Shown: piece by piece, positions 1 to 8,483 of the stretch
How the letters are laid out: each line of letters opens with the position of its first letter
How positions within the stretch are numbered: position 1 is the first letter of the stretch
Assembly (NCBI RefSeq): GCF_022811685.1
Contig: NZ_CP094532.1
Coordinates: forward strand, 2,381,501 to 2,445,500
Reading direction: 5' to 3'
DNA length: 64,000 nucleotides
Source: Chryseobacterium suipulveris
GTDB taxonomy: Bacteria; Bacteroidota; Bacteroidia; Flavobacteriales; Weeksellaceae
Translations under genes and position numbers: made by a program
The notes under the pieces: model-generated
Databases searched by the model: none
The model's input: the letters and a program-made list of their open reading frames with translations, nothing else
What the model was told of the DNA's origin: nothing

Positions 1-441
1 ATGTAGAAAATTATCTACAAAGTTAGTTTTGGTTTTTCATTCATCAGATTTTGATTATCTTTTTATGTTTTATAAAAGATAGCAACATATATCAGTAATG
101 ATTAGTCCCGTTTGTTACCAATAAAGACAAAAAAAAGCAATCCTTGAAATAGCAATAATTTACTTTAATGACGATACTTTTTTGGAATCCTAAAACAAAT
201 GAACCGAAATCAACATAATCAAAAAAAATAGACAATTTCACCACGGTCTATCTTAAACAAAAAATTCCAACATTTAGTTGGAATTTTGTAGCGAAGACGG
301 GAGTATCTTTATATCACAATAAAACACAGTAAATAATTAAAAAACAGATTATTAGCGGTTTATGAAATTTTATAACCAATCAAAAACCAATAGATATGTT
401 TAGATAATCCCTGTTTTAGTCCCTGATTTTTTAAGTAGGGA
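1..441. other. non-coding left edge, AT-rich
   Basis: No convincing gene is visible. The stretch is very AT-rich and lies downstream of the minus-strand restriction-type operon. It holds a strong palindrome (261-287) and the start of a second hairpin (417-444), both listed separately. I looked for a tRNA or an integrase attachment site because a tyrosine integrase lies 4 kb away, and found none that I can support. Confidence 0.5.
261..287. terminator. perfect 11-bp inverted repeat, possible terminator
   Basis: AAAATTCCAAC (261-271) and GTTGGAATTTT (277-287) form a perfect hairpin with a 5-nt loop, ending in T-runs on both strands. It could terminate the minus-strand operon at 442-4237 or transcripts entering from the left. 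Confidence 0.5.
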
Positions 442-444
442 CTA
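417..444 (-). terminator. hairpin overlapping the stop of the 201-aa gene
   Basis: TAGTCCCT (417-424) pairs with AGGGACTA (437-444). The right arm contains the stop codon of the minus-strand gene ending at 442. The position directly at the gene end suggests a transcription terminator or 3' stabilising hairpin. Confidence 0.45.
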
Positions 445-1047
445 ATTTTGATTATTTGTAAAGTCAAAAATCAAATGCTTAAGAATTCCAATTTTGGAAT
501 GATTGGATTCATAATAGGATTTTATAAGATTGTGAGATTCAAGGTTTAGCACTTCAGAGTTTCTTTTATCTTTTATTAAAAGAGAGTTAATCCCGTTTTT
601 AGTTTCGTCAGCATTACCTTCAAGTAAATACCCTAACATACAACCCATTGGATATTTTTCAGAAAGATACCTTTGCATTCCTTCCTTGATATAAGATCTT
701 TTCAGTTTGGAGTCTTTTTCTTTTAGTCTTTTAGCTTCCATGTAGTAATGAAACCTTTGCTCTTTCCATATTTTAAAGTAAACGAAATCAATTCTCGGTA
801 ATTTATCTGCAAAACCTTTTGTCTGATTTTCTGCATTAGAAAACAGCTTATTTTCAGTTTTACAAGTAATGCCTTTATCTATAGAAAATTGACTTTCATT
901 GACATAATAACATAATAATTCTGAAAAATCATTTTCAAGCCAATCGGTTTGATATTTCTTTTCTACAATGGCTAAATTGTATGCATTAACAACTAATTCT
1001 ATACAATCATCCTCAAAAGCCCTTCTGTAAATCTCACTAAGCTTCAT
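442..1047 (-). CDS. PD-(D/E)XK-type nuclease-like partner of the methyltransferase
   Basis: 201 residues. I do not recognise a named family, but residues ~84-106 read LPRID, then 16 residues, then EAK, which fits the D...(D/E)xK core of PD-(D/E)XK nucleases (Asp87, Glu104, Lys106). It overlaps the upstream 1066-aa methyltransferase gene by 11 nt, so the two are translationally coupled. The simplest reading is that the methyltransferase modifies DNA and this small protein provides or helps the nuclease step. It could instead be a non-catalytic accessory subunit. The motif is seen; activity is inferred. Confidence 0.55.
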   Translation of the reverse strand: MKLSEIYRRAFEDDCIELVVNAYNLAIVEKKYQTDWLENDFSELLCYYVNESQFSIDKGITCKTENKLFSNAENQTKGFADKLPRIDFVYFKIWKEQRFHYYMEAKRLKEKDSKLKRSYIKEGMQRYLSEKYPMGCMLGYLLEGNADETKNGINSLLIKDKRNSEVLNLESHNLIKSYYESNHSKIGILKHLIFDFTNNQN

Positions 1048-4000
1048 CGTGTACTCCGTTTAAAATTTCAAGAATTAATTCGGAGGCATCTTCAAAAGCC
1101 ATTGATTGAGACCAAAATCTACGTTGATTAGGACGAATGATATAAATGTCATCCCCTCTTTTGTAATTGAGTTTTTTTCTGAAATATATGTTTTTCGCTT
1201 TCTGTTCCCACAAATATTGGTCAAGTCTCATTAATTCATCACCAATGTTTTCATTAGAGATAGAAATTTCTTTTTTAGTTTTCTCGTGGGATATTTTTAT
1301 CATCATCAAAGGCGATGATTTTAAACCTTTTAGATTGTAAACAGTTGCATTTGCAAATACATTTTGTCCTTCAAGAAATTCATTGAGTTCTGAAGATATT
1401 ATTTGAGCGTATTCTTCAGGTTGTTTTTCGGTCGCAGGTAAAATTGCTTTTGACTTTTCCTGATTATGAAATAAATCTAAGTTATACAATATTGCATCTG
1501 ATACTAATACTTTTTCATATTCTTCAAAGTTGAAACCATTAAGAATTGTAGAATCAATATTTTCATTAATGAAATTTTTCAAATCCTGTTCTTCAAAATC
1601 ATTATTTAAAAAAGATTTTGATTTCATTTTGATTAAAAGTTCTTTTGTAGCCTCTATAATCTTCAATCCTTGTTCATCATTTAACGAAAAAGGAATTGAC
1701 AAATATTCATTCTTCATTATTTGCTCGCGTTCAATTCCATACGATGAAATTGTCATAAACAAATAATAAGTGCTAAATTTTGAATTGAAAAAACTCAATA
1801 ACTTATAAAGCTCATCAATTTTACTTTCATTTGTGTAAAAGCCATAAACACCATCTCTAAACGAACATTGATTTTCAATAAATGAAGCACAAACACTATT
1901 GTTTTCAAGACCTTTCTTTAAAATAATGTGAGGATTAATATATGCGTCAATATCTCCCAATCTTCTAAAAGCAGTTAATTGTTCAATTTCTGTAATGTTA
2001 TTTACGTTGTAAAATTCTTTATAAAAATTAATAGCTTTAGATGTTTTTATTGCATTTCTTACAGAATTTAGTTTTTCGTTTGGTGTAAAATATTTATTTA
2101 CACACTCCGCATCCAAATAATCCAACGATGTAAGTGTTTCGGAATATTTAGGAGTGTCCTTTTTTTGTGTAAGCAATTGAAATCCAACTCCAGATTTAAT
2201 ATTATTGTCAACAATAAAATTCTCGACTGTTTGAAACTTTGAGTTATTCAATTTTTTTATTAAATTCCAATCATTCATTCCTCCCCACATTGCCACTTTC
2301 CAGATTTTGGTATCTGGCTTTTGGCATTCTTCTCTTGGAATATATTTAATATCAGTCGAATCTATTGACAATCCTTCAATAACATTAGACCTTACCCAAG
2401 TTTTTGGAGCATAGTAAACAATAGTATCATTTCGATTATCAGGCTGATGATTTTTGTAAAATACAATACTTATTGGACCTGTTGCATCTCCGAACAATTG
2501 TCCGCCGAAATTCTTTTTAGCTTTACGTAAGATTGAAAAGTTAAAAACTTTTTCTACATAGCATTGATTAAAAAGCCATTCTCTGAAATTCTTGTAAGTT
2601 CCTCTTGTATTGGTTAAGACCTTTGTGTTAAATATTAATGCAATTTCACCATGAGGAGCAAAGAAAGTTGCCTTATGTAAAAATGGCAATACCTTTTCTT
2701 TTGCAAAATTTTCTTTATTACAATAATTTCTAATCGTATCTAATAAGTTCTTATCGCCAAAAGGAGGATTTCCTACAACAAGCCGAAAGTTCTGCAATTC
2801 ATCTATTGATGACAAGTCAGAAATAGTATCCCGACAAAAAAGGTTTCGACCTTTCTTCTGCTCATTCTTTTCCTTTGGGTCGTTTACTAAATAAGGTAAA
2901 CGATAATTTTTATTTTGCCATAGATTTTTAGGGTCTAATTTATCAACCAAAGCCAAATACAAACTAAACGCAGCAACTTTTATTGCTTGTGGATGAATTT
3001 CAATTCCAAAAATATTTTCTTTTAATAGCTTAACTAAAGTGTCAAAGTCCGAAAGGTTATCAATGCTATGAGCATTTTCATAACGTTTAACCAATCGTTT
3101 GAAGCTCTCAACCAAGAAAATTCCAGAACCGCAACTTGGATCCAATGTTTTCACATTATATTCTGTTTCTCCATTATTTACTGGAAGTTTTTCATTTAAA
3201 ATAAACTCAACTAATGATGGTGGTGTATAGTAAGTGCCAGAATTTTCTTTTAATGTAGGATCGGTTTCAGCTAAGAAATTTTCATAAATTTCACTTAGTA
3301 ACTCAATTTGTATTATTTTGAAATTAAAAAGCCTAAATTGCCTCCAATCATCAAAGAACTGTGCGTTATAGTTTTTTTCGTTCCCACGAATGAAACAAGT
3401 TTTAATTATTTGAAGCTGTTCTCTTGAAATATTTTCGCCTTGTTCTAATGTAAATACATTACCATTGAAATGATTTTCAAGTCGTTTGAATAAATCATAA
3501 GTAGCTGTTACATCGTCTAAAATATCAAAGTATGATTCAGCATCTTTTTTGATTTGACTATAAAAATCCTTTTCAGCAGCACCTCTGTCTTCAAGATATA
3601 AAAGGAACAGTGACCGTAGAATAATTCTATGAATGAAATCTATTTCTAACCCTTGACTCCTTAAATATTCAGCCGTATTAACCAAACTGGTTACTAAATA
3701 TTTATCAACTCTTTTTTGTAAATTTATTTTATCCCGAACAATTTTCGCGTCTTCTAAAGTCCAGATAATTCCTGTATCGATGGCAATTCTAGAAAATAGC
3801 TTATTGAGTTCTTGCAACTGTTGTTTGTCGGAATATTGATAGGAATTAATTTCAATTTCTTGTAACTCATTTTTGTAATCAAAATCATCTTTGGTTACTA
3901 TAAGTGGTTTTTCAGAGCAATTGTAGATACGGATTTCCGTTTCCGAATATACATACAGAAACAATACTTTTTTGTAGTTCCAAATTTTACGTTGTGTTTC

Positions 4001-4237
4001 AGCAATGTCTTTTAAATATATTTCATCATTGAAATTTGCAACTTTTTTCAGAAAAACAGCAGGAAAACTATTATTGGTTTCTTCGTCTGTATTGAAATAA
4101 ATTAAATCAACACCAAAATCTTTTTCTTTTACTTCATTTAGGATAACAGCTTCACTATCCGATAGTTTTTCACTATCGGATTGAATAGACTTTGCTCTAC
4201 CTAAATCAAGAAATTCAAGAATATCAAGTGTTGCCAT
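1037..4237 (-). CDS. large N6-adenine DNA methyltransferase / type IIG-like restriction-modification protein
   Basis: 1066 residues. The central part carries the gamma-class N6-adenine methyltransferase motifs: motif I (DPSCGSG, ~residue 363, SAM binding), preceded by TYYTP, and catalytic motif IV NPPF (~residue 487). The N-terminal ~330 residues and the C-terminal ~400 residues (target recognition) match the layout of Eco57I-like type IIG enzymes, which are usually about this length. It is the promoter-proximal gene of a two-gene unit with the small PD-(D/E)XK protein at 442-1047. On a mobile plasmid it probably works as a restriction-modification or addiction-type module. Specificity cannot be read from sequence. 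Confidence 0.8.
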   Translation of the reverse strand: MATLDILEFLDLGRAKSIQSDSEKLSDSEAVILNEVKEKDFGVDLIYFNTDEETNNSFPAVFLKKVANFNDEIYLKDIAETQRKIWNYKKVLFLYVYSETEIRIYNCSEKPLIVTKDDFDYKNELQEIEINSYQYSDKQQLQELNKLFSRIAIDTGIIWTLEDAKIVRDKINLQKRVDKYLVTSLVNTAEYLRSQGLEIDFIHRIILRSLFLLYLEDRGAAEKDFYSQIKKDAESYFDILDDVTATYDLFKRLENHFNGNVFTLEQGENISREQLQIIKTCFIRGNEKNYNAQFFDDWRQFRLFNFKIIQIELLSEIYENFLAETDPTLKENSGTYYTPPSLVEFILNEKLPVNNGETEYNVKTLDPSCGSGIFLVESFKRLVKRYENAHSIDNLSDFDTLVKLLKENIFGIEIHPQAIKVAAFSLYLALVDKLDPKNLWQNKNYRLPYLVNDPKEKNEQKKGRNLFCRDTISDLSSIDELQNFRLVVGNPPFGDKNLLDTIRNYCNKENFAKEKVLPFLHKATFFAPHGEIALIFNTKVLTNTRGTYKNFREWLFNQCYVEKVFNFSILRKAKKNFGGQLFGDATGPISIVFYKNHQPDNRNDTIVYYAPKTWVRSNVIEGLSIDSTDIKYIPREECQKPDTKIWKVAMWGGMNDWNLIKKLNNSKFQTVENFIVDNNIKSGVGFQLLTQKKDTPKYSETLTSLDYLDAECVNKYFTPNEKLNSVRNAIKTSKAINFYKEFYNVNNITEIEQLTAFRRLGDIDAYINPHIILKKGLENNSVCASFIENQCSFRDGVYGFYTNESKIDELYKLLSFFNSKFSTYYLFMTISSYGIEREQIMKNEYLSIPFSLNDEQGLKIIEATKELLIKMKSKSFLNNDFEEQDLKNFINENIDSTILNGFNFEEYEKVLVSDAILYNLDLFHNQEKSKAILPATEKQPEEYAQIISSELNEFLEGQNVFANATVYNLKGLKSSPLMMIKISHEKTKKEISISNENIGDELMRLDQYLWEQKAKNIYFRKKLNYKRGDDIYIIRPNQRRFWSQSMAFEDASELILEILNGVHDEA

Positions 4238-4349
4238 ATTACTACATACAATTAGTACACAATCTTCAAAGATACTTTAAACTTATTAAAAAAAACTTTT
4301 CTTTCAAGGAATTTTTGTTCATTCACTTATTAGGCGAGAAAGATTTTCG

Positions 4350-5615
4350 TTAAAAAGAATCAAACTTCTCCATAGCTGTTGCTTTTATTTCATCAGCAAT
4401 ATCAATATATGGCTTCATTGCCTTATAATCACTATGTCCTGTCCATTTCATAACCACTTGAGGTGGAATTCCCAAAGACAAAGCATTGCAAACAAAGGTT
4501 CTCCTACCTGCATGAGTACTCATAAGTGAATATTTTGGTAAAACTTCTTCAATCCTTTCATTACCTTTAAAATAAGTTTGGGTAACTAGTTCATCTATCT
4601 CAGCTAATTCAGCTAGTTCTTTTAAATAATCGTTCATTTTTTGATTACTGATTACAGGCAAAGCTTTATTATGCTCAAATTCTACATCGATATATTTGTT
4701 TAGAAGTTTTCGGCTATAACTATTCAATTCTATTATCAAATTATCTGCTGTTTTGAGTGTTGTTATCTCTAAGTAACCGTCCTTTACATCAGATCTTTTC
4801 AAATTAAACACATCCGAATATCTCAATCCCGTAAAGCATTGAAATAAAAAAACATCTCTTATTTTTTCAAGATAGCTTTTATCCGTAGGTATTTCATATT
4901 CAGTAAATCTCTTTAACTCAGACTTGTTCAAAAAAATGATTTTCTTTTGAACATTTTTAATTTTTGGTTTAAACTTTTCAAACTCTCCACTTTTTGTATA
5001 ACCTTTCTTCATAGCCCATTTCAAAAACCACTTCAATGCAGCAAGCTCTTTTGAAATTGTTGAATTCTTGTGATTCTTCCCTTCTAAATATCGCTGATAA
5101 TTTGAAAGATATTGCTCATTAAATTTCTCAAACGAAATATCATGGTCAAATTCTTCCAATACTTTTTTCTGCGTTTTCATTTTTTGAAGAGTCCTGAAAT
5201 TCCATTGACTGTTAATTGATTCTTCATTAACAAACATATCATATATCACAAAAAAATTCTTTTCAGATTTCAGTTCTTCCTTAGGCGTTCTTCCAATCTC
5301 AACATTAAACCATTCCCTAAACTGGTCTTGGTTAGGTATCAAATCATCAATTTCATATTTCTGAAAAGTTTTCTCACAAGCGGATTCAAATAACTGTATC
5401 TTTCTATTTATAACACTTGCCGAGACTTTTTTGTTTCCATGAGTTGTATTTGCTTTACAGCGTTGTGTTTCTGTGCTCCATTTTTGTACTTCTACCCTAT
5501 ATCCCAAATTGAAAGCCACAATGTTGCCATCCCACTTAATGCGATATCGCAGTTTTGCAGTAGGGTTGTCTTTTTCCCTATCAAGAAGAAATTGAGCGTG
5601 ATATTTTATATTCAT
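4350..5615 (-). CDS. tyrosine-type site-specific integrase (Bacteroidota type)
   Basis: 421 residues with the Bacteroidota integrase layout: N-terminal arm-binding domain (~1-100), SAM-like core-binding domain (~105-205) and catalytic domain. Catalytic elements are visible: Arg in TGLRYSDVF, a HAGRR box where most relatives have HxLRH, WTGH, and the nucleophile Tyr in KPYIDIA. It follows the restriction-type operon on the same strand and is probably a relic or driver of an integrative unit carrying those genes. It is unrelated in detail to the cassette recombinase at 39981 and to the IS91-linked recombinases. No attachment site pair was recognised. Confidence 0.85.
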   Translation of the reverse strand: MNIKYHAQFLLDREKDNPTAKLRYRIKWDGNIVAFNLGYRVEVQKWSTETQRCKANTTHGNKKVSASVINRKIQLFESACEKTFQKYEIDDLIPNQDQFREWFNVEIGRTPKEELKSEKNFFVIYDMFVNEESINSQWNFRTLQKMKTQKKVLEEFDHDISFEKFNEQYLSNYQRYLEGKNHKNSTISKELAALKWFLKWAMKKGYTKSGEFEKFKPKIKNVQKKIIFLNKSELKRFTEYEIPTDKSYLEKIRDVFLFQCFTGLRYSDVFNLKRSDVKDGYLEITTLKTADNLIIELNSYSRKLLNKYIDVEFEHNKALPVISNQKMNDYLKELAELAEIDELVTQTYFKGNERIEEVLPKYSLMSTHAGRRTFVCNALSLGIPPQVVMKWTGHSDYKAMKPYIDIADEIKATAMEKFDSF

Positions 5616-5630
5616 ATTAGAAAAAATTGA

Positions 5631-6320
5631 TTATCTACTTTCAATAGAACCCAATTTAAAGTCCCGTATTGACACTCCTTCTGCTTTTATCAAGTCATCT
5701 AAGGAGTATTTTAAAGTTTTTATAAGTTGGTTATCGGCATAAATATTTATTGTTTTGGACAATGTTGAAGAAGTTGTTTGTTCTGAACCGCCTTTATGGG
5801 TATAGATTTTTAAAGAGAAATATAAAACAGGCTCGCTGGTTTCAATAAATTCAATGGGCTTTAATGAATTTTCTGATAATCCTGCTTCATTTCTATAATT
5901 TGTAAACTCTTGGGAAATCTTCATTAACTCATTGAAAGATTTATAATTAAAGCCTCCCGCTTCATCTTTCCAATTATTCTTTCCCATTGTATTTGTAACA
6001 ACTGAAATTTCCGTAATACTTTTACTAACAATCTGTTCTAAATTTCCATTATTCACTTTTACAATACGAAGCCACATGTTTTGATTGTATTTCTCAAAGT
6101 CCCCCGCATTTACTATCTCAATTTTCAACTTTCTTTGAGTTTTTATCAAATCTGCTTTTTCATCTTCTATTTTCTTATTTTCTTTTTCCTGATATTTTGT
6201 AAAAACCTTTTGTGCGATTTCTCCATCTCTACTTTTCCAATTATTAAAAGCATTTTTCTTCTGCTGAGCAATCACGATTCCCCCAAATAAAATAGCACTA
6301 ATTATTAAAATCCTCTTCAT
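5631..6320 (-). CDS. secreted protein of unknown function
   Basis: 229 residues. Residues 1-18 form a signal peptide (MKRILIISAILFGGIVIAQ). The mature part starts with a charged, helix-prone Lys/Glu-rich stretch and continues with a beta-rich part. I recognise no family. It lies between the integrase (15 bp downstream) and the regulator (2 bp upstream), all on the minus strand, so the three are probably co-transcribed from the promoter near 6840. Confidence 0.6.
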   Translation of the reverse strand: MKRILIISAILFGGIVIAQQKKNAFNNWKSRDGEIAQKVFTKYQEKENKKIEDEKADLIKTQRKLKIEIVNAGDFEKYNQNMWLRIVKVNNGNLEQIVSKSITEISVVTNTMGKNNWKDEAGGFNYKSFNELMKISQEFTNYRNEAGLSENSLKPIEFIETSEPVLYFSLKIYTHKGGSEQTTSSTLSKTINIYADNQLIKTLKYSLDDLIKAEGVSIRDFKLGSIESR

Positions 6321-6322
6321 AG

Positions 6323-6772
6323 TTATTTTTTTAAAATTTCAAGAAGTATAGTAACCTGTCTCATGCTGTCCGATAGTTGCTCTTGACTGGTTTTCAATCT
6401 TTCTGTTAGTTCTTTTTGTATTTCTTGATAGCCTTTTTGAAGTTCTATCATATTAGAAAACTCGCTATGCGAAATAGTAACATTTCCACTAATATTTCCA
6501 TTAATGTTGCTGTTTACATTATTTCCTGAGCCATTATTATTAATGTTTTGGTTGTTTGTTTTTAGCATTTCACCAGATTCCGAAATAAACCACTCCGGAT
6601 TCAAATCGGGATAAGTGTATAGTATTTTTTCAATAGTATCTGAGTTGAGTCCCGAGTTGTTTTTTATAGCTCTGCCAATTAAACCAACAGACAAACCAGC
6701 TTCAACAGTGATTTTATTGGGGTTTAACCCTTTGTAGGTCATGTAATTTTGCAATCTTTCAGTTATAGTCAT
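6323..6772 (-). CDS. HTH transcriptional regulator (Xre/repressor-like)
   Basis: The open frame extends to 6844, but the start is best placed at 6772 (MTITERLQNYM), just inside the gene side of the divergent promoter; the longer N-terminus lies in promoter DNA. About 149 residues: an Xre-type HTH in residues ~1-60 (LSVGLIGRAIKN as recognition region, PEWFISESGEML typical of flavobacterial phage/plasmid repressors), an Asn/Gly/Ser linker, and a C-terminal coiled coil probably used for dimerisation. It is divergent from the DUF3853/replication genes and probably represses both directions through the palindrome at 6828-6850. Confidence 0.75.
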   Translation of the reverse strand: MTITERLQNYMTYKGLNPNKITVEAGLSVGLIGRAIKNNSGLNSDTIEKILYTYPDLNPEWFISESGEMLKTNNQNINNNGSGNNVNSNINGNISGNVTISHSEFSNMIELQKGYQEIQKELTERLKTSQEQLSDSMRQVTILLEILKK

Positions 6773-6827
6773 CTTTAAAATTTTTTTGTTTTTGAGATTA
6801 AAATATAGATATATTTCAATATTTATT

Positions 6828-6850
6828 CTATATTTGCAATACAAATATAG
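6828..6850. promoter_or_regulatory. divergent promoter with 9-bp perfect palindromic operator
   Basis: CTATATTTG (6828-6836), 5-nt loop, CAAATATAG (6842-6850). Each arm contains the Bacteroidota -7 element TANNTTTG (TATATTTG), one per strand, so the palindrome is at once an operator candidate and two face-to-face promoters, driving the repressor leftward and the DUF3853/rep genes rightward. Confidence 0.6.
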
Positions 6851-6905
6851 TTAAATATATACAAATAAGTATTTTTTTAGAATAAATTACAATAAAAATT
6901 TCAAA

Positions 6906-7190
6906 ATGGAAGATTATAATAGACCAATTTGGCAATTGACCATAGGAGAATTTGTGGAAATTTTAGATGCCAGAAAACAAGAATCATCAGAACCCCCCCC
7001 ACAAGAAAAGGTATTTAATGAAAAGTATGTTTACGGTCTTTCTGGATTAGCAAGAATATTGGGATGCTCTAAAAATCATGCAGGAAAATTGAAAAGTAAG
7101 GGAATTTTTGATGAAGCCATCATTCAAAATGGGAGAAAAATTATCATTGATTCGGAAAAAGCATTAGAACTTTTTAAAGATAACAGCTGA
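6906..7190 (+). CDS. DUF3853 family protein (first copy)
   Basis: 94 residues. The C-terminal half (YGLSGLARILGCSKNHAGKLK...GIFDEAIIQNGRKIIID) is a helix-turn-helix/excisionase-like DNA-binding module typical of DUF3853, which is common on Bacteroidota plasmids and conjugative elements. The stop and the next start overlap (TGATG), so both paralogues are translationally coupled. It is probably a DNA-binding accessory or regulatory factor for replication or mobility. Confidence 0.75.
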   Translation: MEDYNRPIWQLTIGEFVEILDARKQESSEPPPQEKVFNEKYVYGLSGLARILGCSKNHAGKLKSKGIFDEAIIQNGRKIIIDSEKALELFKDNS

Positions 7191-7441
7191 TGGAAAACAT
7201 AACCCCACAAACACCTCTTTGCAATCTGACCGTAAAAGAATTTTTAGAGATATCTAAAAATTTAAATTCTGAAAATATGTATGAATACGGTTTAAAAGGT
7301 TTGGCAAAAATTCTGGGCTGTTCCATTTCAAAAGCATCCAAGATTAAATCTTCAGGAATTTTGGATGAAGCCATCATTCAGAAAGGAAACATCATCATCA
7401 TCGACAAGAAAAAGGCTATAGAACTTTTTGCAAGCAGTTAG
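7190..7441 (+). CDS. DUF3853 family protein (second copy)
   Basis: 83 residues and clearly a paralogue of the preceding gene: YGLKGLAKILGCSISKASKIK...GILDEAIIQKGNIIIIDKKKA aligns almost end to end. It starts inside the stop codon of the first copy. The pair may act as a heterodimer on DNA near the replication genes. Confidence 0.75.
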   Translation: MENITPQTPLCNLTVKEFLEISKNLNSENMYEYGLKGLAKILGCSISKASKIKSSGILDEAIIQKGNIIIIDKKKAIELFASS

Positions 7442-7443
7442 AA

Positions 7444-8154
7444 ATGTATTACTTGGAACTTATCGACCGATTTTGGGACTTCAATCAGAAGGCAAGACTT
7501 GGCTCTTCGGCAATTTCGCTCTATCTGTACCTTTTGAAATTAGGAAAGGACAACGATAGTTATAAGGTCGTTATTTCCGATGTTGCACTCGGTAATGCAT
7601 TGGGAATAACTAGAAAAACCGTAAAACCGACCAAAGATAAACTTCGCGAGTTGGGTCTTGTTGAATTTGAGTCCAAAAGTGGATTTCCTTGTAATTACAG
7701 AATTCTGTTAAATTACTTATCTGATATTCCCATACTGGAGAAAATAGAGAAGGAAAAAATCGAAAAAGTACCAAGTTTGGAGATTGTTGAAAAACATGAA
7801 ACTTTAAAGAGAAGCGATTCGTCCAAGGAAGTTGTTCCCAAAATCAGTAAATCTAGTGATAAAGTTTCCATTACTGATACTTCCAAAAGCAGCAAGTCAA
7901 AAATTATTCCCGAATTGGAAGAATTTATTCAGTTTGCAACAACTTTAGAGGATTATCAGCCTCTTTTGGACTCTGTAATTGAAGAAAAATATCATTCGTG
8001 GTTAGAAAACGACTGGCGGAATAGTTCTGGAAGACCCATTTCCAACTGGAAATCCTCATTAAAAAGTATCCTGCCCTATTTGAAGAATAGTCAAAATGAT
8101 GATACAGTTTCCGTCGATTCCATTCCAAATATCAAACGACCGAAAACATCATGA
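7444..8154 (+). CDS. winged-helix / DnaD-like plasmid protein
   Basis: 236 residues. Residues 1-90 read as a winged helix (SSAISLYLYLLKLGK, then ALGNALGITRKTVKPTKDKLRELGLVEFE), a Ser/Lys-rich linker follows (~100-155), and a C-terminal segment ending in ENDWRNSSGRPISNWKSSLK resembles DnaD-like replication proteins. It starts 2 bp after the DUF3853 pair and precedes the initiator gene, so a role in plasmid replication is likely. Confidence 0.6.
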   Translation: MYYLELIDRFWDFNQKARLGSSAISLYLYLLKLGKDNDSYKVVISDVALGNALGITRKTVKPTKDKLRELGLVEFESKSGFPCNYRILLNYLSDIPILEKIEKEKIEKVPSLEIVEKHETLKRSDSSKEVVPKISKSSDKVSITDTSKSSKSKIIPELEEFIQFATTLEDYQPLLDSVIEEKYHSWLENDWRNSSGRPISNWKSSLKSILPYLKNSQNDDTVSVDSIPNIKRPKTS

Positions 8155-8205
8155 AATCAATAAAAAGTCGATTTCATTTCTAACAAATCGTAAAAACTTA
8201 AAACA

Positions 8206-8433
8206 ATGAAAATATCTGACTTAAAACCTGGTCAAAAAGTAACCATCAATAAAATATCTTACGAATATCTGGGTATCCAGAAAGTGAGGATCCCCAATAT
8301 AGGAGAAGCCGAAAAAAGGGTGTTCAAAGCAACTGGTGTTGATTCCTACAAACACTACAATCTCATTGATGGAGACAAAACACTGAAAAGTGAGAAAATA
8401 AAACTAGTAAAGAAAACTGTTCGAACCAAATAA
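8206..8433 (+). CDS. small conserved-type protein, unknown function
   Basis: 75 residues, basic, probably all-beta (MKISDLKPGQKVTINKISYEYLGIQKVRIP), looking like a small SH3-like fold. It lies between the winged-helix gene and the initiator gene in the same direction. I do not recognise a family. Confidence 0.5.
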   Translation: MKISDLKPGQKVTINKISYEYLGIQKVRIPNIGEAEKRVFKATGVDSYKHYNLIDGDKTLKSEKIKLVKKTVRTK

Positions 8434-8483
8434 TTACCATCTGAAATCAGGAAATAAGAAATCAGGAACATTAAGAATAGAAA

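Noticed and set aside
1..441. tRNA-type attachment site near GTAGCGAAGACGGGAG (~288-303)
   Set aside because: It slightly resembles the 3' end of a tRNA gene read backwards, but no cloverleaf can be completed.
4350..5615. The integrase at 4350 as the enzyme for the cassette array
   Set aside because: It is a different subfamily, 34 kb from the array's promoter end, and has no palindromic site beside it.
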